The position numbers were made by a program, and so were the translations under genes. Below are positions 1 through 8,753 of a stretch of DNA of 64,000 nt, piece after piece; the stretch's first letter is position 1; the number at the start of each line of letters is the position of its first letter. Source of the DNA: Faecalibacterium sp. I4-1-79 (GTDB taxonomy: Bacteria > Bacillota > Clostridia > Oscillospirales > Ruminococcaceae); NCBI RefSeq assembly GCF_023347235.1, contig NZ_CP094467.1:2294001-2358000 (forward strand), written 5' to 3'. The notes beneath the pieces are model-generated. The model worked only from the letters and a program-made list of their open reading frames with translations. It was not told the origin of the DNA and made no database searches.

Positions 1-331
1 GTTCTGTCAAGCCAATACCGTGGCAATCCAGCTTTTCGAGATCTTCAAAGAACTCGATTCCCTTAAGCCTTTTGATTGCATAACTGGCTGGAATCGTCAT
101 ACTCTTGATATCCACATCGAGCTTGCCATCGTTGTTTGTGTCACAATAATCTATGAGAAAGCTCCGAAATACCGCATCCGGGAACTTAAGTGCAAAATCC
201 AGCGAATCAAAAGCAATTCCTGTGCTCGCCGTGTTTGCCGCAAAGGCGCTGAAGGGCAGGAAGGTGAATACCATGGCCAGCGTCAACAAGGCGCTGACAA
301 GACGCGTTCGTTTTGAGAATCGCTGTTTCAT
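1..331 (-). CDS. Secreted protein, N-terminal part only (cut by window edge), LRR-type leader region
   Basis: The 5' part of a minus-strand gene runs off the left edge, leaving about 110 codons. It starts with a Sec signal peptide: a basic MKQRFSKRTR, a hydrophobic stretch, and a likely cleavage after AFA-A near residue 33. The segment FPDAVFRSFL followed by DTNNDGKLDVD resembles the cap found before leucine-rich repeats in many secreted clostridial surface proteins. The ATG follows GGAGCACCCC. The repeats themselves lie outside the window, so the LRR assignment is inference. A surface or adhesion role is plausible but not shown. Confidence 0.6.
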   Translation of the reverse strand, partial: MKQRFSKRTRLVSALLTLAMVFTFLPFSAFAANTASTGIAFDSLDFALKFPDAVFRSFLIDYCDTNNDGKLDVDIKSMTIPASYAIKRLKGIEFFEDLEKLDCHGIGLTE

Positions 332-381
332 GGGGTGCTCCTTTCGTTTTTCGTGTTGTTATTGCTGTGCGGTAAAGGGGT

Positions 382-1875
382 TCAGCCGGTCTGCGCGGTA
401 GAGGGCAGGATGGTCATTCGTCCGTCCACCACCGCGTCCAGCATCTCGTGCTCCCGGAAATACTCCATCAGGATATCCTGACAGGAGGTTGCCACGCTGC
501 GGGGCTTCTGGAGCTTGCAAAGGGTGTCGTAGGAGATGTTGAAAAAGCTTTCGATGTTTTTAAAGTGGTAGTTCTGCAAGCCCACGGTGAACAGGGCGTC
601 ATCGCCGATCTCCTTGCCCACCTCCCTGCCGCAGTAGGTAAAGTAATCAAAATCGCCCTTGCGGCGGTCGTACCGCAGGCGCAGGGTGGAGGGCAGCTGG
701 TAGAACTCCGTATGGCCGGTGTAGGCTTCCTCCCGCAGCATGTAATGGAGCATCTGGCGCAGCTGCTGGCCGGTCACCTTGAACATGAATACGCCGTCAT
801 CGTAGGGGAAACCCTCGATAAGGTCGCCGTAGGTAACGATGGGGCCCAGCTTTTCGGCCCGGATGCTGCCGGAGCCGATCAGCATCACATCCACCCCAAG
901 GCTGCGGGTAAAGATATCGGCAAACAGGTTGCCAAGCTCGGTCTCCTGCGTGCGCTGGGGGTGGGTAAGCTCCCGGCGGAAGCGCCCTACGATGTGGCTG
1001 TACTTTTCGTCCACCTGACTGGTAAAGCGGTGCAGCACCTGCTCCATGGCGGGGTTGCGGGGGCAGGTCTCGGCGCAGATGGGCACGGTGCGCCACGTGT
1101 AGGAATCGATGCAGTTGTTGTCCGTGTCCACGATGATGTCAAAGCGCCCGATCTGGTCGGTGCCGGTGCCCGCCTGCGCAATGACCACGCCGTTTTCCTC
1201 CACCGCGTGCTCCGGCAGGGTGTGGCTGTGCCCGCCGATGATCAGATCCACTCCCCACGCCGGGTCCAGCTGGCGCGCCAGATGGCGGTCCTCCTCAAAG
1301 CCGATGTGGGTCAGCAGCACGGTAAAATCAATATCGATGCTGTTGTGGGCGTTGCAGATCTTGCCCACCTCGGCGGCAGCGGCGGCGGTGTCCACAAAGG
1401 ACCCTACCAGAGATTCGGACTTGGTCTGGTTGATCACGTCCTGCGTGATGATGCCGATGAACAGGATGTTCATGCCGTCCATCCGCAGGATCTTGTAGGG
1501 GGTGAACAGCCGGGTGGGGGTGTTTTTGATGTAGAGGTTTGCGTTGATGATGGGAAAGCGCGCGCATTTCTCGATGAACAGCAGATGCGCGATGCCGTAA
1601 TCCACCTCGTGGTTGCCGATGGTGACTACGTCCGGGGCAAGGGCGTTCATGATCTCGATGGTGGAAAGCCCCTTGTATTCGGAATCAATGACCGAGCCCC
1701 GGAACATATCACCTGCAATGACGTAGATGGTGTTGGGCTGTTCTGCCCGCACCTTTTCGATGTAGCCGGACAGCATGGAAACGCCGCCCACCAGTTTTTC
1801 GTCCACCTGCTCTGCCAGAAAGTCTCCGTGCAGATCATTGGAGTGGAGGATGGTGATCGTTTTGGTTTGTTTCAT
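382..1875 (-). CDS. 5'-nucleotidase / 2',3'-cyclic phosphodiesterase family metallophosphoesterase
   Basis: This 497-residue enzyme has the calcineurin-like metallophosphoesterase fold. Metal-binding motifs visible in order are HSNDLHGD (about residue 10), GDMFRGS, GNHEVDYG and GGHSHT. A C-terminal 5'-nucleotidase domain begins around residue 290 and includes GNLFAD and GSGSIRAEKLG. UshA/YfkN-type relatives hydrolyse nucleotides or cyclic nucleotides, usually outside the cell. No signal peptide is visible here, so this copy may be cytoplasmic. The start has a good GGGAGG site. It follows a lipoprotein gene by 34 bases, at the 3' end of the long minus-strand run. The exact substrate cannot be read from sequence. 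Confidence 0.85.
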   Translation of the reverse strand: MKQTKTITILHSNDLHGDFLAEQVDEKLVGGVSMLSGYIEKVRAEQPNTIYVIAGDMFRGSVIDSEYKGLSTIEIMNALAPDVVTIGNHEVDYGIAHLLFIEKCARFPIINANLYIKNTPTRLFTPYKILRMDGMNILFIGIITQDVINQTKSESLVGSFVDTAAAAAEVGKICNAHNSIDIDFTVLLTHIGFEEDRHLARQLDPAWGVDLIIGGHSHTLPEHAVEENGVVIAQAGTGTDQIGRFDIIVDTDNNCIDSYTWRTVPICAETCPRNPAMEQVLHRFTSQVDEKYSHIVGRFRRELTHPQRTQETELGNLFADIFTRSLGVDVMLIGSGSIRAEKLGPIVTYGDLIEGFPYDDGVFMFKVTGQQLRQMLHYMLREEAYTGHTEFYQLPSTLRLRYDRRKGDFDYFTYCGREVGKEIGDDALFTVGLQNYHFKNIESFFNISYDTLCKLQKPRSVATSCQDILMEYFREHEMLDAVVDGRMTILPSTAQTG

Positions 1876-1909
1876 GGTGCATTCCTCCCGGTGTTAGTGT
1901 GCGCGCCGG

Positions 1910-2983
1910 TCAGCCCATGGCCTCCTGCCGTGCAAAGTAGACCGTGTTGACAAGGCTCAGGTAGCTCTCCTGACCGTCCAGATAGACCTTCAGGGCAAGG
2001 GTGTCCTCGTCCTCCAGCGTGACGGCGTAGCGGGAGCCGTCCTCCCCGGTAAAGGTGGCGTACCACTCCTGATTGGAGCGGAAGGGTACCTCCGGGGTGC
2101 CCTCCTGATAGAACAGGTCGGCTTCCTCCACGTTCAGCTCCGGGTAGGGGGTGATGTAGCTGGCGGTCAGGGGCAGCTGGCTGCCCTCGGTGTCAGCATC
2201 GGTGGGCAAAAAGCACATCCGGTCGGCGTCTGCGGGGTCGGTGTCAAAATAGCCCTCGTCGGTGTCGCGGCCGGTCTCCAGCCAGTTGCCTTCCAACGAC
2301 CAAGGGCTGGTAGTGGTCTCCCAGTCGTCTCCCTCCGGGTAGATGGTAAAATCGCACACGCCCTCGGCTTCCACCACATGGCCATTCTCGCCGGAAAGGA
2401 AGGGGCTGAATACCAGCTCTTCGCCGGTGCTGGGGTACAGCTCCACCTCGGTGTTGGGGGCGATATCGCTGATGTTGCACAGCAGCAGGATGGGCTGGCC
2501 GTCCTCACTGTAATAAAGCTGTTTGCCGCGCTGGAGCGGGTTTTCGGCATCGTCTGTCAGGCTCGTCTCGTAGACGAACAGAGTGGCATCCGGGTCCTGC
2601 GGGAAGATGCAGTACAAATCGCACCCGCCATCCGGTGCCACGACCCAGTGATCCTGCGGGATGTCATAGACGAAGCCCCACAGCTGGCGTAAGTCCGGCT
2701 GGCTGTCCAGCACCTTCTGCACATCGGTGGTCACCTCGTAGGAGCCGCCCAGATACAGCACACAGGCGCGGTATTCGTCCTCCCCTGCCAGAAGGCGCAT
2801 ATAGGCCACGTCCTCCGGCTCTTCGTATTCCTGCTCTTGGGTGCTGGGTGCGGTCATGCCGTCACCGTCCAGCTTATTTTTGGATGCAGAACTGGCCGGG
2901 TTGCCGCCCTTGGACGACCCGCCGCAGCCTGCAAGGCCGATGGTCAGCGCCAGCAGGGCTGCCAAAAGTTTGATCTTTTTCAT
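1910..2983 (-). CDS. Lipoprotein, unknown function (paralogue of the next gene upstream)
   Basis: A 357-residue lipoprotein. The start was set at MKKIKLLAALL because it has a GAGAAAGGAGAACCT ribosome site and a clean lipobox (LAGC, about residue 22). The longer reading frame upstream lacks these features. After a low-complexity Ser/Gly spacer comes a region shared with the gene at 3019-3657: both have a LYLG segment, then TTDVxxVLDS, a DIPxDxWV motif, LYCIF, LFVYE and GQPILLLCN. The C-terminal 150 residues are not present in the paralogue. No enzymatic motif was recognised. It is probably displayed on the outer face of the membrane. Confidence 0.7.
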   Translation of the reverse strand: MKKIKLLAALLALTIGLAGCGGSSKGGNPASSASKNKLDGDGMTAPSTQEQEYEEPEDVAYMRLLAGEDEYRACVLYLGGSYEVTTDVQKVLDSQPDLRQLWGFVYDIPQDHWVVAPDGGCDLYCIFPQDPDATLFVYETSLTDDAENPLQRGKQLYYSEDGQPILLLCNISDIAPNTEVELYPSTGEELVFSPFLSGENGHVVEAEGVCDFTIYPEGDDWETTTSPWSLEGNWLETGRDTDEGYFDTDPADADRMCFLPTDADTEGSQLPLTASYITPYPELNVEEADLFYQEGTPEVPFRSNQEWYATFTGEDGSRYAVTLEDEDTLALKVYLDGQESYLSLVNTVYFARQEAMG

Positions 2984-3018
2984 AGGTTCTCCTTTCTCAT
3001 GCCCTGCCGGGGCGCACC

Positions 3019-3657
3019 TCAGGGGGCAGCGCCGGGCGTTGGGTGTTGGGAAAAATCGTCTACGCCCTCCACCGGCACAGGGCGGCCGGTCTCGGCGGAA
3101 AGCTGCGGGTTCCAGTCCAGCGGGCGTCCGGTGCTGCAATAGACCGTTACCATGGTGTCGGTGTCCTCCCTGCTGCCGTTGCACAGCAGCAGAATGGGCT
3201 GGCCGCCCTGCCTGCCGTAAAGTTCTTTCCCCAGCTGCGCAGGATACGCGGGTTCCTGCTTTTCATAGACAAAAAGCGTATCCTCCTTGCGCACGGCAAA
3301 GATGCAGTACAGCTCGCGCCCGCCGCCCGGCGCTGTGACCCAGCGGTCTGCCGGGATGTCCGCAACAAACTGCCACGGCTGTTCCGGTAAGCTGTCCAGC
3401 ACGGCATGCACATCGGTGGTGCGCTCCGGGACGCTGCCCAGATAGAGCACCCCGGCAAGGTCTCCGTTTTCCCCGGCCAGCTGCCGCAGCGCGGCAAGCT
3501 GCTCCGGCTCAGCGGAATCGGCACCGGAAGCCGCTGTGCTGCTGCCCTGCCCGGCGCTGCCGGGGGCGGGGCGGACGGGGTCGCCGTCCACCGCACCGCA
3601 CCCTGCCAGACTGAAAGCCAGTGCAAGCAGTGCTGCAAAAGTTTTCATGGCTTTCAT
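3019..3657 (-). CDS. Short lipoprotein paralogue, unknown function
   Basis: A 212-residue lipoprotein with signal MKAMKTFAALLALAFSLAGC and cysteine at about residue 20. It matches the N-terminal half of the protein at 1910-2983 in motif order (TTDVHAVLDS, DIPADRWVTAP, LYCIF, LFVYEK, GQPILLLCNG) and ends where that protein continues. It is either a shortened duplicate or the ancestral form. The start at 3657 was preferred over an ATG nine bases inside because AAAGGGG is about 5 bases upstream of it. The function is unknown. Confidence 0.65.
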   Translation of the reverse strand: MKAMKTFAALLALAFSLAGCGAVDGDPVRPAPGSAGQGSSTAASGADSAEPEQLAALRQLAGENGDLAGVLYLGSVPERTTDVHAVLDSLPEQPWQFVADIPADRWVTAPGGGRELYCIFAVRKEDTLFVYEKQEPAYPAQLGKELYGRQGGQPILLLCNGSREDTDTMVTVYCSTGRPLDWNPQLSAETGRPVPVEGVDDFSQHPTPGAAP

Positions 3658-3672
3658 GTCAGCCCCTTTGTT

Positions 3673-4218
3673 TTATGCCCACGGGTCGGCAGACGCCGGG
3701 ATGCGGATGCCGGTCATCAGGTACTGCTCCCACAAGAACCACTGCCCATCGCCCTTGCGGCGCAGCTTGATGGGGCGGGGGCTGTCGGCGCCGCCGCAGG
3801 GGATGAACAGCTTGCAGTAGCCCTCCTCGGTGTTGGAGGTGTGGTTGCTGCCCACCAGCAGGGTGAAGGGCTGGCGGGGGGTATAGCCGTTTTCCGGCGA
3901 CGCACCCACAAAGTAGGAGAACGGGATATAGCTTTTGCCGTCCCGGAAGCGGTCGTTCAGGAAGGAAATCTCCTGCCCGTTCATGGGGCGGGGGCCGCGC
4001 AGCCAGTTGAGCATCTCCAGCCCGATGTTTTTATCGGCACCGTAGGCGCACAGTGCGCAGACGGTGAGGGCTGCGGTCTTAAAGGGGGTGTCCAGACTGG
4101 CCTCCGGCAGTGCCTGCATCTGGGCAAGGCTTTCCGGCAGAGCCTGAAAGGTAAAGGTGACGGTCTGGTTGCCGGAAACATTTGCGGCGGCCTGCTTCAT
4201 CTTATCAAAAAGTCCCAT
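3673..4218 (-). CDS. Conserved hypothetical cytoplasmic protein (possibly DUF6935)
   Basis: A 181-residue soluble protein with no signal peptide or membrane segment. It starts MGLFDKMKQAAANVSG, a start style shared with other small proteins in this cluster. A central FRDGKSYIPFSYFVGA segment and a Trp-rich C-terminus are its most distinctive parts. From memory this resembles DUF6935 proteins, but I could not check. It lies 15 bases downstream of its neighbour, so it is presumably co-transcribed with the lipoprotein genes and the YdjGHI-like genes. No catalytic motif is visible. Confidence 0.55.
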   Translation of the reverse strand: MGLFDKMKQAAANVSGNQTVTFTFQALPESLAQMQALPEASLDTPFKTAALTVCALCAYGADKNIGLEMLNWLRGPRPMNGQEISFLNDRFRDGKSYIPFSYFVGASPENGYTPRQPFTLLVGSNHTSNTEEGYCKLFIPCGGADSPRPIKLRRKGDGQWFLWEQYLMTGIRIPASADPWA

Positions 4219-4251
4219 GAAAATACTCCTTTCTGTTTCAGCTGTGAGGGT

Positions 4252-4683
4252 TCAGCTCCGGTTCGGGTCATGGCGGGGCACGGTCCGCCTGCGGACGATC
4301 TTCTGGTTCAGATCCAGACTGAGGTTTACAAAATAACCGTTTTCAAAATACCATGCAAGGTCCTTTGTGTCCATGCCAACGCTGTTGCACAGCCACCGCA
4401 GGGGCACCTCCGGCCCGGAGTAGCTCTCCACCCTGCGGGCGATGGTTCTTGCATGGTAGCGGCGTTTTTCGTTGCGTGCGAACAGAACAAGGGGCACTGC
4501 GCCCACCACGATCCAGAACACATACCCGACAACGTGGGAGGTGTCCTTAGCCTGCAGGTCCAGACAGAGGGTATACAGCCCGCCAACAGAGCAGAACACG
4601 CAGAAGGCAAGCCCCGCGTTCCGCAGCCATTTGAGGACACGGGGAATCTCGCCGCGGGCTTTTTCCGAAAGATAAGGGTTCAT
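4252..4683 (-). CDS. Small two-TM membrane protein, unknown
   Basis: A 143-residue protein starting MNPYLSEKARGE. Two hydrophobic segments are visible, about residues 20-38 and 47-64, followed by a basic cytoplasmic tail. The start at 4683 was chosen because GAAAGGAG lies 7 bases upstream; the in-frame ATG six bases earlier would nearly touch that site. The gene is wedged between the TPM-domain gene and the MGLFDK gene with very short gaps, so it is probably part of the same transcript. No family was recognised. Confidence 0.55.
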   Translation of the reverse strand: MNPYLSEKARGEIPRVLKWLRNAGLAFCVFCSVGGLYTLCLDLQAKDTSHVVGYVFWIVVGAVPLVLFARNEKRRYHARTIARRVESYSGPEVPLRWLCNSVGMDTKDLAWYFENGYFVNLSLDLNQKIVRRRTVPRHDPNRS

Positions 4684-4696
4684 AAACATACTCCTT

Positions 4697-5545
4697 TCAG
4701 AACGAGCCGCCTCCACCGCCGTGGGTGGTGCCGCTGGAAGAGGTGTGGGTGGAGCTGCCGCCGGAATCGCTGGAGCTGGACTCCTTCGGCCGCTCGGTGC
4801 GGTGCACGTCACGGTACAGGAACAGCTCCCGGCTGTTGGTCAGATTCATGCTGCCCTCCCGCACATAGCTGGCGGCATTCTCCTGGAACGCCACGCTGCG
4901 CAGCTGGCTTTTCATCACATGGACGACGACCCATGCCAGCACAAGGCCGATGCCCAGCGCAAGGAACAGGTACATGAGAGACAGCGGCTCCCGGGGCAGG
5001 TTATTCACGTCATAGGGGTGGCCCGCCCGGGCAGCGTCGATGTAGGTATCCGACCACTGGACAAAGGTGCGGAAGGCACCGGCGTAATCTCCATCGGCCA
5101 TGAAGGGGGTCATCTGCTGGCCAAGGTACTGGATGCCGGCATCCGTAAAGGCGGTGATGCCGTAGCCGCAGGTGGAGATGTGCCACTTGCGGTCGCCCAC
5201 GCTCACCAGCAGCAGCACGCCGTCCATATCGGGGCCGTAGCCGTACTGGCAGTAGTCATACAGATCATCGGCAAACTGCTCCATGCTGTCGGCACCAACG
5301 CTTTCCATCGACTCGATGGTGGCAATGGTCACATCGAAGCTCTGGCGCAGGCTCAGTTCTTCCAGTGCGTCCTCCAGCTCGTTGTCCTCGTCCTCGGTCA
5401 GCACCTCAGCGTCGTCGAATATGCGGTAGTACAGGTCGGCAAAGCCGCCCTCTACCGCAAAGGCCGGAACAGCCAGCGCCGCCGCAAGAATCAGTGCTGC
5501 CAGCGCCGCAAAGAGGGCGTGCAGTCGGTTGGAAGTCTTTTTCAT
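4697..5545 (-). CDS. TPM-domain membrane protein, YdjH-like
   Basis: A 282-residue protein with a Sec signal (cleavage near AFA-V at about residue 30). An extracytoplasmic TPM (YgcG-type) domain spans about residues 32-165, a transmembrane helix lies near 190-212, and the tail is Ser/Gly-rich, ending in GGGGGSF. The low-complexity glycine tail is usual for this family. The order SPFH gene, zinc-ribbon gene, TPM gene on one strand recalls the Bacillus ydjI/ydjG/ydjH set, whose products act with PspA at stressed membranes. The start follows AAAGGAGGG. The YdjH parallel is based on domain content and context, not an alignment. Confidence 0.7.
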   Translation of the reverse strand: MKKTSNRLHALFAALAALILAAALAVPAFAVEGGFADLYYRIFDDAEVLTEDEDNELEDALEELSLRQSFDVTIATIESMESVGADSMEQFADDLYDYCQYGYGPDMDGVLLLVSVGDRKWHISTCGYGITAFTDAGIQYLGQQMTPFMADGDYAGAFRTFVQWSDTYIDAARAGHPYDVNNLPREPLSLMYLFLALGIGLVLAWVVVHVMKSQLRSVAFQENAASYVREGSMNLTNSRELFLYRDVHRTERPKESSSSDSGGSSTHTSSSGTTHGGGGGSF

Positions 5546-5559
5546 CGTTCGTCCCTCCT

Positions 5560-6651
5560 TTACAGGATCCGTGCCAGCCACAGCAGCCACATCACGCCGT
5601 AGGACGCGGCGGAAAGGGCAGCCGTAAGGCCCAGCATCCACTTGCGGGCAGCGCCCTTGTCCACGGGCAGGTCACCCACGAATTTGCCGGTCTGACCGTT
5701 CATGGCAAACAGATAGTTTTCGCCCCGCCAGCTGGTGCTCAGCAGCCAGACCGGGAACAGCGCGTACTTTGCCTTGCCGCCGTGCAGCTGGATGCTGCTG
5801 TTATCCACCTTGACCGAATCGTAGCCGGTAACGGTCTGCTGGAACGTCTCCTCAGTGGAGCGGCGGATGCGCTTGTTGGCCCGCTCGATGCTGTCCTCGG
5901 CGCTCACATCGTATTTGTCCGCCACATAGCCCGCCAGATAGGCGGTCTGGAACGGGATGGCGTCCTGCATGGCAAAGGGCTCGATGGATTCCATCAGGTC
6001 GTCCTCGATCTTGGAGGAGCCGTCCACCGGCACTGCGTCAAAACCCAGTGTGCCGTCCCGCCGGACGGAGTAGTAGTTGGTCTCGGTATAGTCGTATTTG
6101 CTGTCCGACCAGCATCGGGTCCGGGTGGCGGTGAACCGCAGCTGAGCGTCGGCGTCGCTGTCAAAGAGCCAGAAAGGCACATACACGCCCTTGATCTCGT
6201 CGATGTGGTTCTGGCTGCGGAACACCCGGGGCAGCAGAGTCTTGCCCTTGAGGTGCTCCTGCAGCTTTGCCTTGGCGGCCTTTTTGTCCAGCTTGAAGGG
6301 GATGATAAGGTCGGGCCGCAGGGCCCCGGCAAACTGTCCGGTGAGCACGATGGGGTTGCCGCAGAAGGGGCAGGCCGAAGCGGCCATGGTGTCGTCGCCC
6401 ACGATCTCGCCGCCGCAGCTCTTGCAGCTGTAAGTATGCAGACCGGCGGTCTCCCCTTCTGCCCAGCCGCCGCCGGGGGTCGCCCACTCCATCTCGCTGG
6501 GCTTTTCGTCCTTCAGTTCCTCGTCATAGCCCTTGAGGGTATCCACGTCGAACTCGGTGTCGCAGTAGGGGCATTTCATCTTCTGGGTGGCGCTGTCAAA
6601 CTGAATGGCGCCATCGCAGCAGGGGCACTTGTATTCCAGCATTCCTGCCAT
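5560..6651 (-). CDS. Zinc-ribbon membrane-associated protein, YdjG-like
   Basis: A 363-residue protein that begins with a zinc ribbon (CPCCDG about residue 9, then CPYCDTEFD) and has a second one near residue 75 (CKSCGGEI and CPFCGNPIV). A large domain follows, with IPFKLDKKAAK and VYVPFWLFD, which is typical of proteins often mis-annotated as PriA-like helicases. A single hydrophobic segment lies at the C-terminus (about residues 342-360). It matches YdjG of Bacillus in architecture. The gene sits 14 bases upstream of the TPM gene. It carries no helicase motifs. Confidence 0.7.
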   Translation of the reverse strand: MAGMLEYKCPCCDGAIQFDSATQKMKCPYCDTEFDVDTLKGYDEELKDEKPSEMEWATPGGGWAEGETAGLHTYSCKSCGGEIVGDDTMAASACPFCGNPIVLTGQFAGALRPDLIIPFKLDKKAAKAKLQEHLKGKTLLPRVFRSQNHIDEIKGVYVPFWLFDSDADAQLRFTATRTRCWSDSKYDYTETNYYSVRRDGTLGFDAVPVDGSSKIEDDLMESIEPFAMQDAIPFQTAYLAGYVADKYDVSAEDSIERANKRIRRSTEETFQQTVTGYDSVKVDNSSIQLHGGKAKYALFPVWLLSTSWRGENYLFAMNGQTGKFVGDLPVDKGAARKWMLGLTAALSAASYGVMWLLWLARIL

Positions 6652-6676
6652 AGCGTTTCCTCCTGTTGTTTCAAAG

Positions 6677-6702
6677 GGGGCCGGGGGCTCTTCCCCGGCC
6701 CC
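6677..6702 (-). terminator. Intercistronic stem-loop
   Basis: GGGGCCGGGG and CCCCGGCCCC form a 10-bp GC stem in the 89-base gap between the lipoprotein at 6741 and the zinc-ribbon gene at 6651. Only a short TTTG follows on the minus strand, so it is more likely an mRNA stabiliser or partial attenuator than a full terminator. Confidence 0.5.
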
Positions 6703-6740
6703 GCTGTTTTTGCGTCAGTTTTCCTGCCAAAGCGGTCGGC

Positions 6741-7832
6741 TCAGAAATCCGTAGTGATGCGGAACACCACCGGCTCGTCCGGCTCGGTAGCTTTGCCGTG
6801 GTGGCCCACTGCCAGGAAAGCGTTTTCTTCCAGCGGCAGGAAAACATCAAAGGTGCAGAAGTCGCCGCACAGCTGGCACAGGGTCTCGCGCTCACCCACG
6901 GGAAGGGACTTTTCCAAAAAAGTGCCGTCCGGCGCGTACAGCTCCCACATATAGCCCGTGTCCAGCAGATAGCCGTTGGGGCGCTTCATCATCACGGCGT
7001 CAAAGCTGCCCACCGGCTGCGAGCTGCGGGCCAGCTCATTGCCGTCCAGATCAAAGGCGGCAAAGTAGTAGTCTCCGCTGGAGTCCGGCTCACCCACCGT
7101 CAGCAGCTCGTCTCCGCTGAGGTTCAGGGAGGGCATGCTGCAGAAGGGGCCGATCTCGTTGTCGCCCTCCAGCGTCAGCTCGGTGTACTCGCCGTCCTGC
7201 ACCAGCACCGGTGCGGAGTCGGTCCAGTAGATTACGGTCAGATCCCGATCCTTGGAGGAATAGCAGCTGCCCGAGTAGTCCAGTGCGTCGCCGGGCTCTT
7301 CCGGGTCGCTGCTGTTCAGATCGTAGCAGTAGACATCAAAGGGATCCATGGCGTACAGGATGCCATTGCGGTCGATGCTGAGGGCGTTGCTTCCGTCAAT
7401 GTTGTACTCTGCCACCGGGGTCAGCCGGTCGTCCTTGATGGCATACTCGAAGATTTTAGCAGACTGCTCTTCATCGTCCTCGTTGTAGAAACTGAAGAAG
7501 TAATTGCCCCGGTAGGTATCCGCGTGGATCACATGATAGGCACCGCCTACCTCGCGGCGGACGTCAAAGGGGATGTACTGCGCCTTGAAGGTGTATTCGC
7601 CGATGGTCAGCTCCCCGGTCTGGAACTGGGTCACAGGGGTCCCTGCAGGGGCGGCTTTGTCCTCTGCTAATTCCGGCTGTGCCGAAGCGGACGGGGCACT
7701 GCTGCTGGAAGCCGGGGTGCTGGAAACGCTGGATGCACTGGCGGCACCGGAGCCGCCGCAGGCGGTCAGCCCGAGGGCGGCGGTGGCAAGGCCCATGGCC
7801 TTGAGGAAATCTCTGCGCTGGATCTTTCTCAT
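6741..7832 (-). CDS. Twin-arginine lipoprotein with propeller-like repeats, unknown function
   Basis: A 363-residue lipoprotein. The signal contains IQRRDFLKAMG before the hydrophobic stretch and the lipobox LTAC-G, so it has both Tat-like and lipoprotein features. A Ser/Ala-rich spacer follows. The body has repeated short beta-type segments (for example YAMDPFDVYCYDL, YYFAAFDLDGNEL, YMWELYAPDGTFLEK) that would suit a beta-propeller. The start at 7832 was chosen for the AAAAGGAGG site. It lies between the DUF4428 gene and the YdjG-like gene. No ligand or enzymatic activity can be assigned. Confidence 0.65.
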   Translation of the reverse strand: MRKIQRRDFLKAMGLATAALGLTACGGSGAASASSVSSTPASSSSAPSASAQPELAEDKAAPAGTPVTQFQTGELTIGEYTFKAQYIPFDVRREVGGAYHVIHADTYRGNYFFSFYNEDDEEQSAKIFEYAIKDDRLTPVAEYNIDGSNALSIDRNGILYAMDPFDVYCYDLNSSDPEEPGDALDYSGSCYSSKDRDLTVIYWTDSAPVLVQDGEYTELTLEGDNEIGPFCSMPSLNLSGDELLTVGEPDSSGDYYFAAFDLDGNELARSSQPVGSFDAVMMKRPNGYLLDTGYMWELYAPDGTFLEKSLPVGERETLCQLCGDFCTFDVFLPLEENAFLAVGHHGKATEPDEPVVFRITTDF

Positions 7833-7852
7833 ATCCGTTCCTCCTTTTGGGG

Positions 7853-8719
7853 TCACTGCACTTTTGCAAAGGCTTCGTCAGCACGGCGGCTGTACAATGC
7901 CATGCCGCCGGTCTGGGCGTCGTTTGCCAGATTGATGTTCTCCACAAAGCGGGCCTTTTCCTGCTCAGAGAGCTGCCCGCCCTTCATGGCGGCGGATGCC
8001 ACGGCACCCATGGCACCGATCATGCCCATCTGGCCCTTCAGCTCCCGTTCCTCGGCCTTGGACATCCGGCGGCCGAACAGGCTCGTCTCGTTGTCGTGGA
8101 CTCCGAAGATGTGATCCAGATGCTGCCGTGCGATGTGGGCATAGCCGATCTCCCGCCGGTCCCGCTTGCTGAAGCAGATGACCAGCTCCTGCTTGATGTA
8201 GGGGTGGGGCTGCAGACCCCGTCTGGTCTCTGCCTCGGTAATGCCGCGGGGCTGCACCAGCTTCAGCTTCAGGCCGCCGCCGTTGAGGGTGGGTTCCTGG
8301 CCCGGCTCCTTGGCGGGGGTCTCGTCCAGATACTCCTCATAGCTGGCGATCTGGTCGTAGCGGATCAGCTCCGGCATCTTGCCCCGTCCGCCGGTGCGAT
8401 CGTCGATGTACAGCATTCCAAGCTCATCGCAGAACACCAGCCCCATTTGCGTCGGGGTGGAGGGGTATGCGTTGACCCGGAACTCGGTCTTGTCGAACAC
8501 CTCGTCGAACACCCGCTTCATCCGAGCCATGTACTCCATGTGCTCCTTGGCCTCGTCCAACGTCAGCTCACTGAGCCGGACATATTTGGAGCACTTGTTG
8601 CCGCAGTCGTCGCAGAGGAACTGTCCGTCCCGCAGCTTGGAGCGGTGCAGGGTGCCGCACTCCTTACCGCAGACGGCACAGTTCTGTTTTGCGAACAGGT
8701 TGGAAAAGAATCCCATCAT
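7853..8719 (-). CDS. DUF4428-type zinc-ribbon protein
   Basis: A 288-residue soluble protein starting MMGFFSNLFAKQ. A four-cysteine N-terminal zinc ribbon (CAVCGKEC, then CDDCGNKC) is typical of DUF4428. Around residues 95-205 lies a PH-like region containing GLVFCDELGMLYIDDR. The C-terminus carries Met/Ala/Gly stretches like those of the SPFH protein encoded just upstream. Proteins of this type are often encoded beside SPFH/zinc-ribbon proteins, which suggests a shared membrane-associated complex. The start follows GAAAGGAG. Confidence 0.65.
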   Translation of the reverse strand: MMGFFSNLFAKQNCAVCGKECGTLHRSKLRDGQFLCDDCGNKCSKYVRLSELTLDEAKEHMEYMARMKRVFDEVFDKTEFRVNAYPSTPTQMGLVFCDELGMLYIDDRTGGRGKMPELIRYDQIASYEEYLDETPAKEPGQEPTLNGGGLKLKLVQPRGITEAETRRGLQPHPYIKQELVICFSKRDRREIGYAHIARQHLDHIFGVHDNETSLFGRRMSKAEERELKGQMGMIGAMGAVASAAMKGGQLSEQEKARFVENINLANDAQTGGMALYSRRADEAFAKVQ

Positions 8720-8753
8720 GGTATGCTCCTTTCATTGCTCTGTATTTGTCAGA

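Noticed and set aside
448-1950. Plus-strand 500-codon open frame
   Set aside because: It is the antisense of the 5'-nucleotidase gene. It has no ribosome site or family motif, and the GC-rich third positions explain its length.
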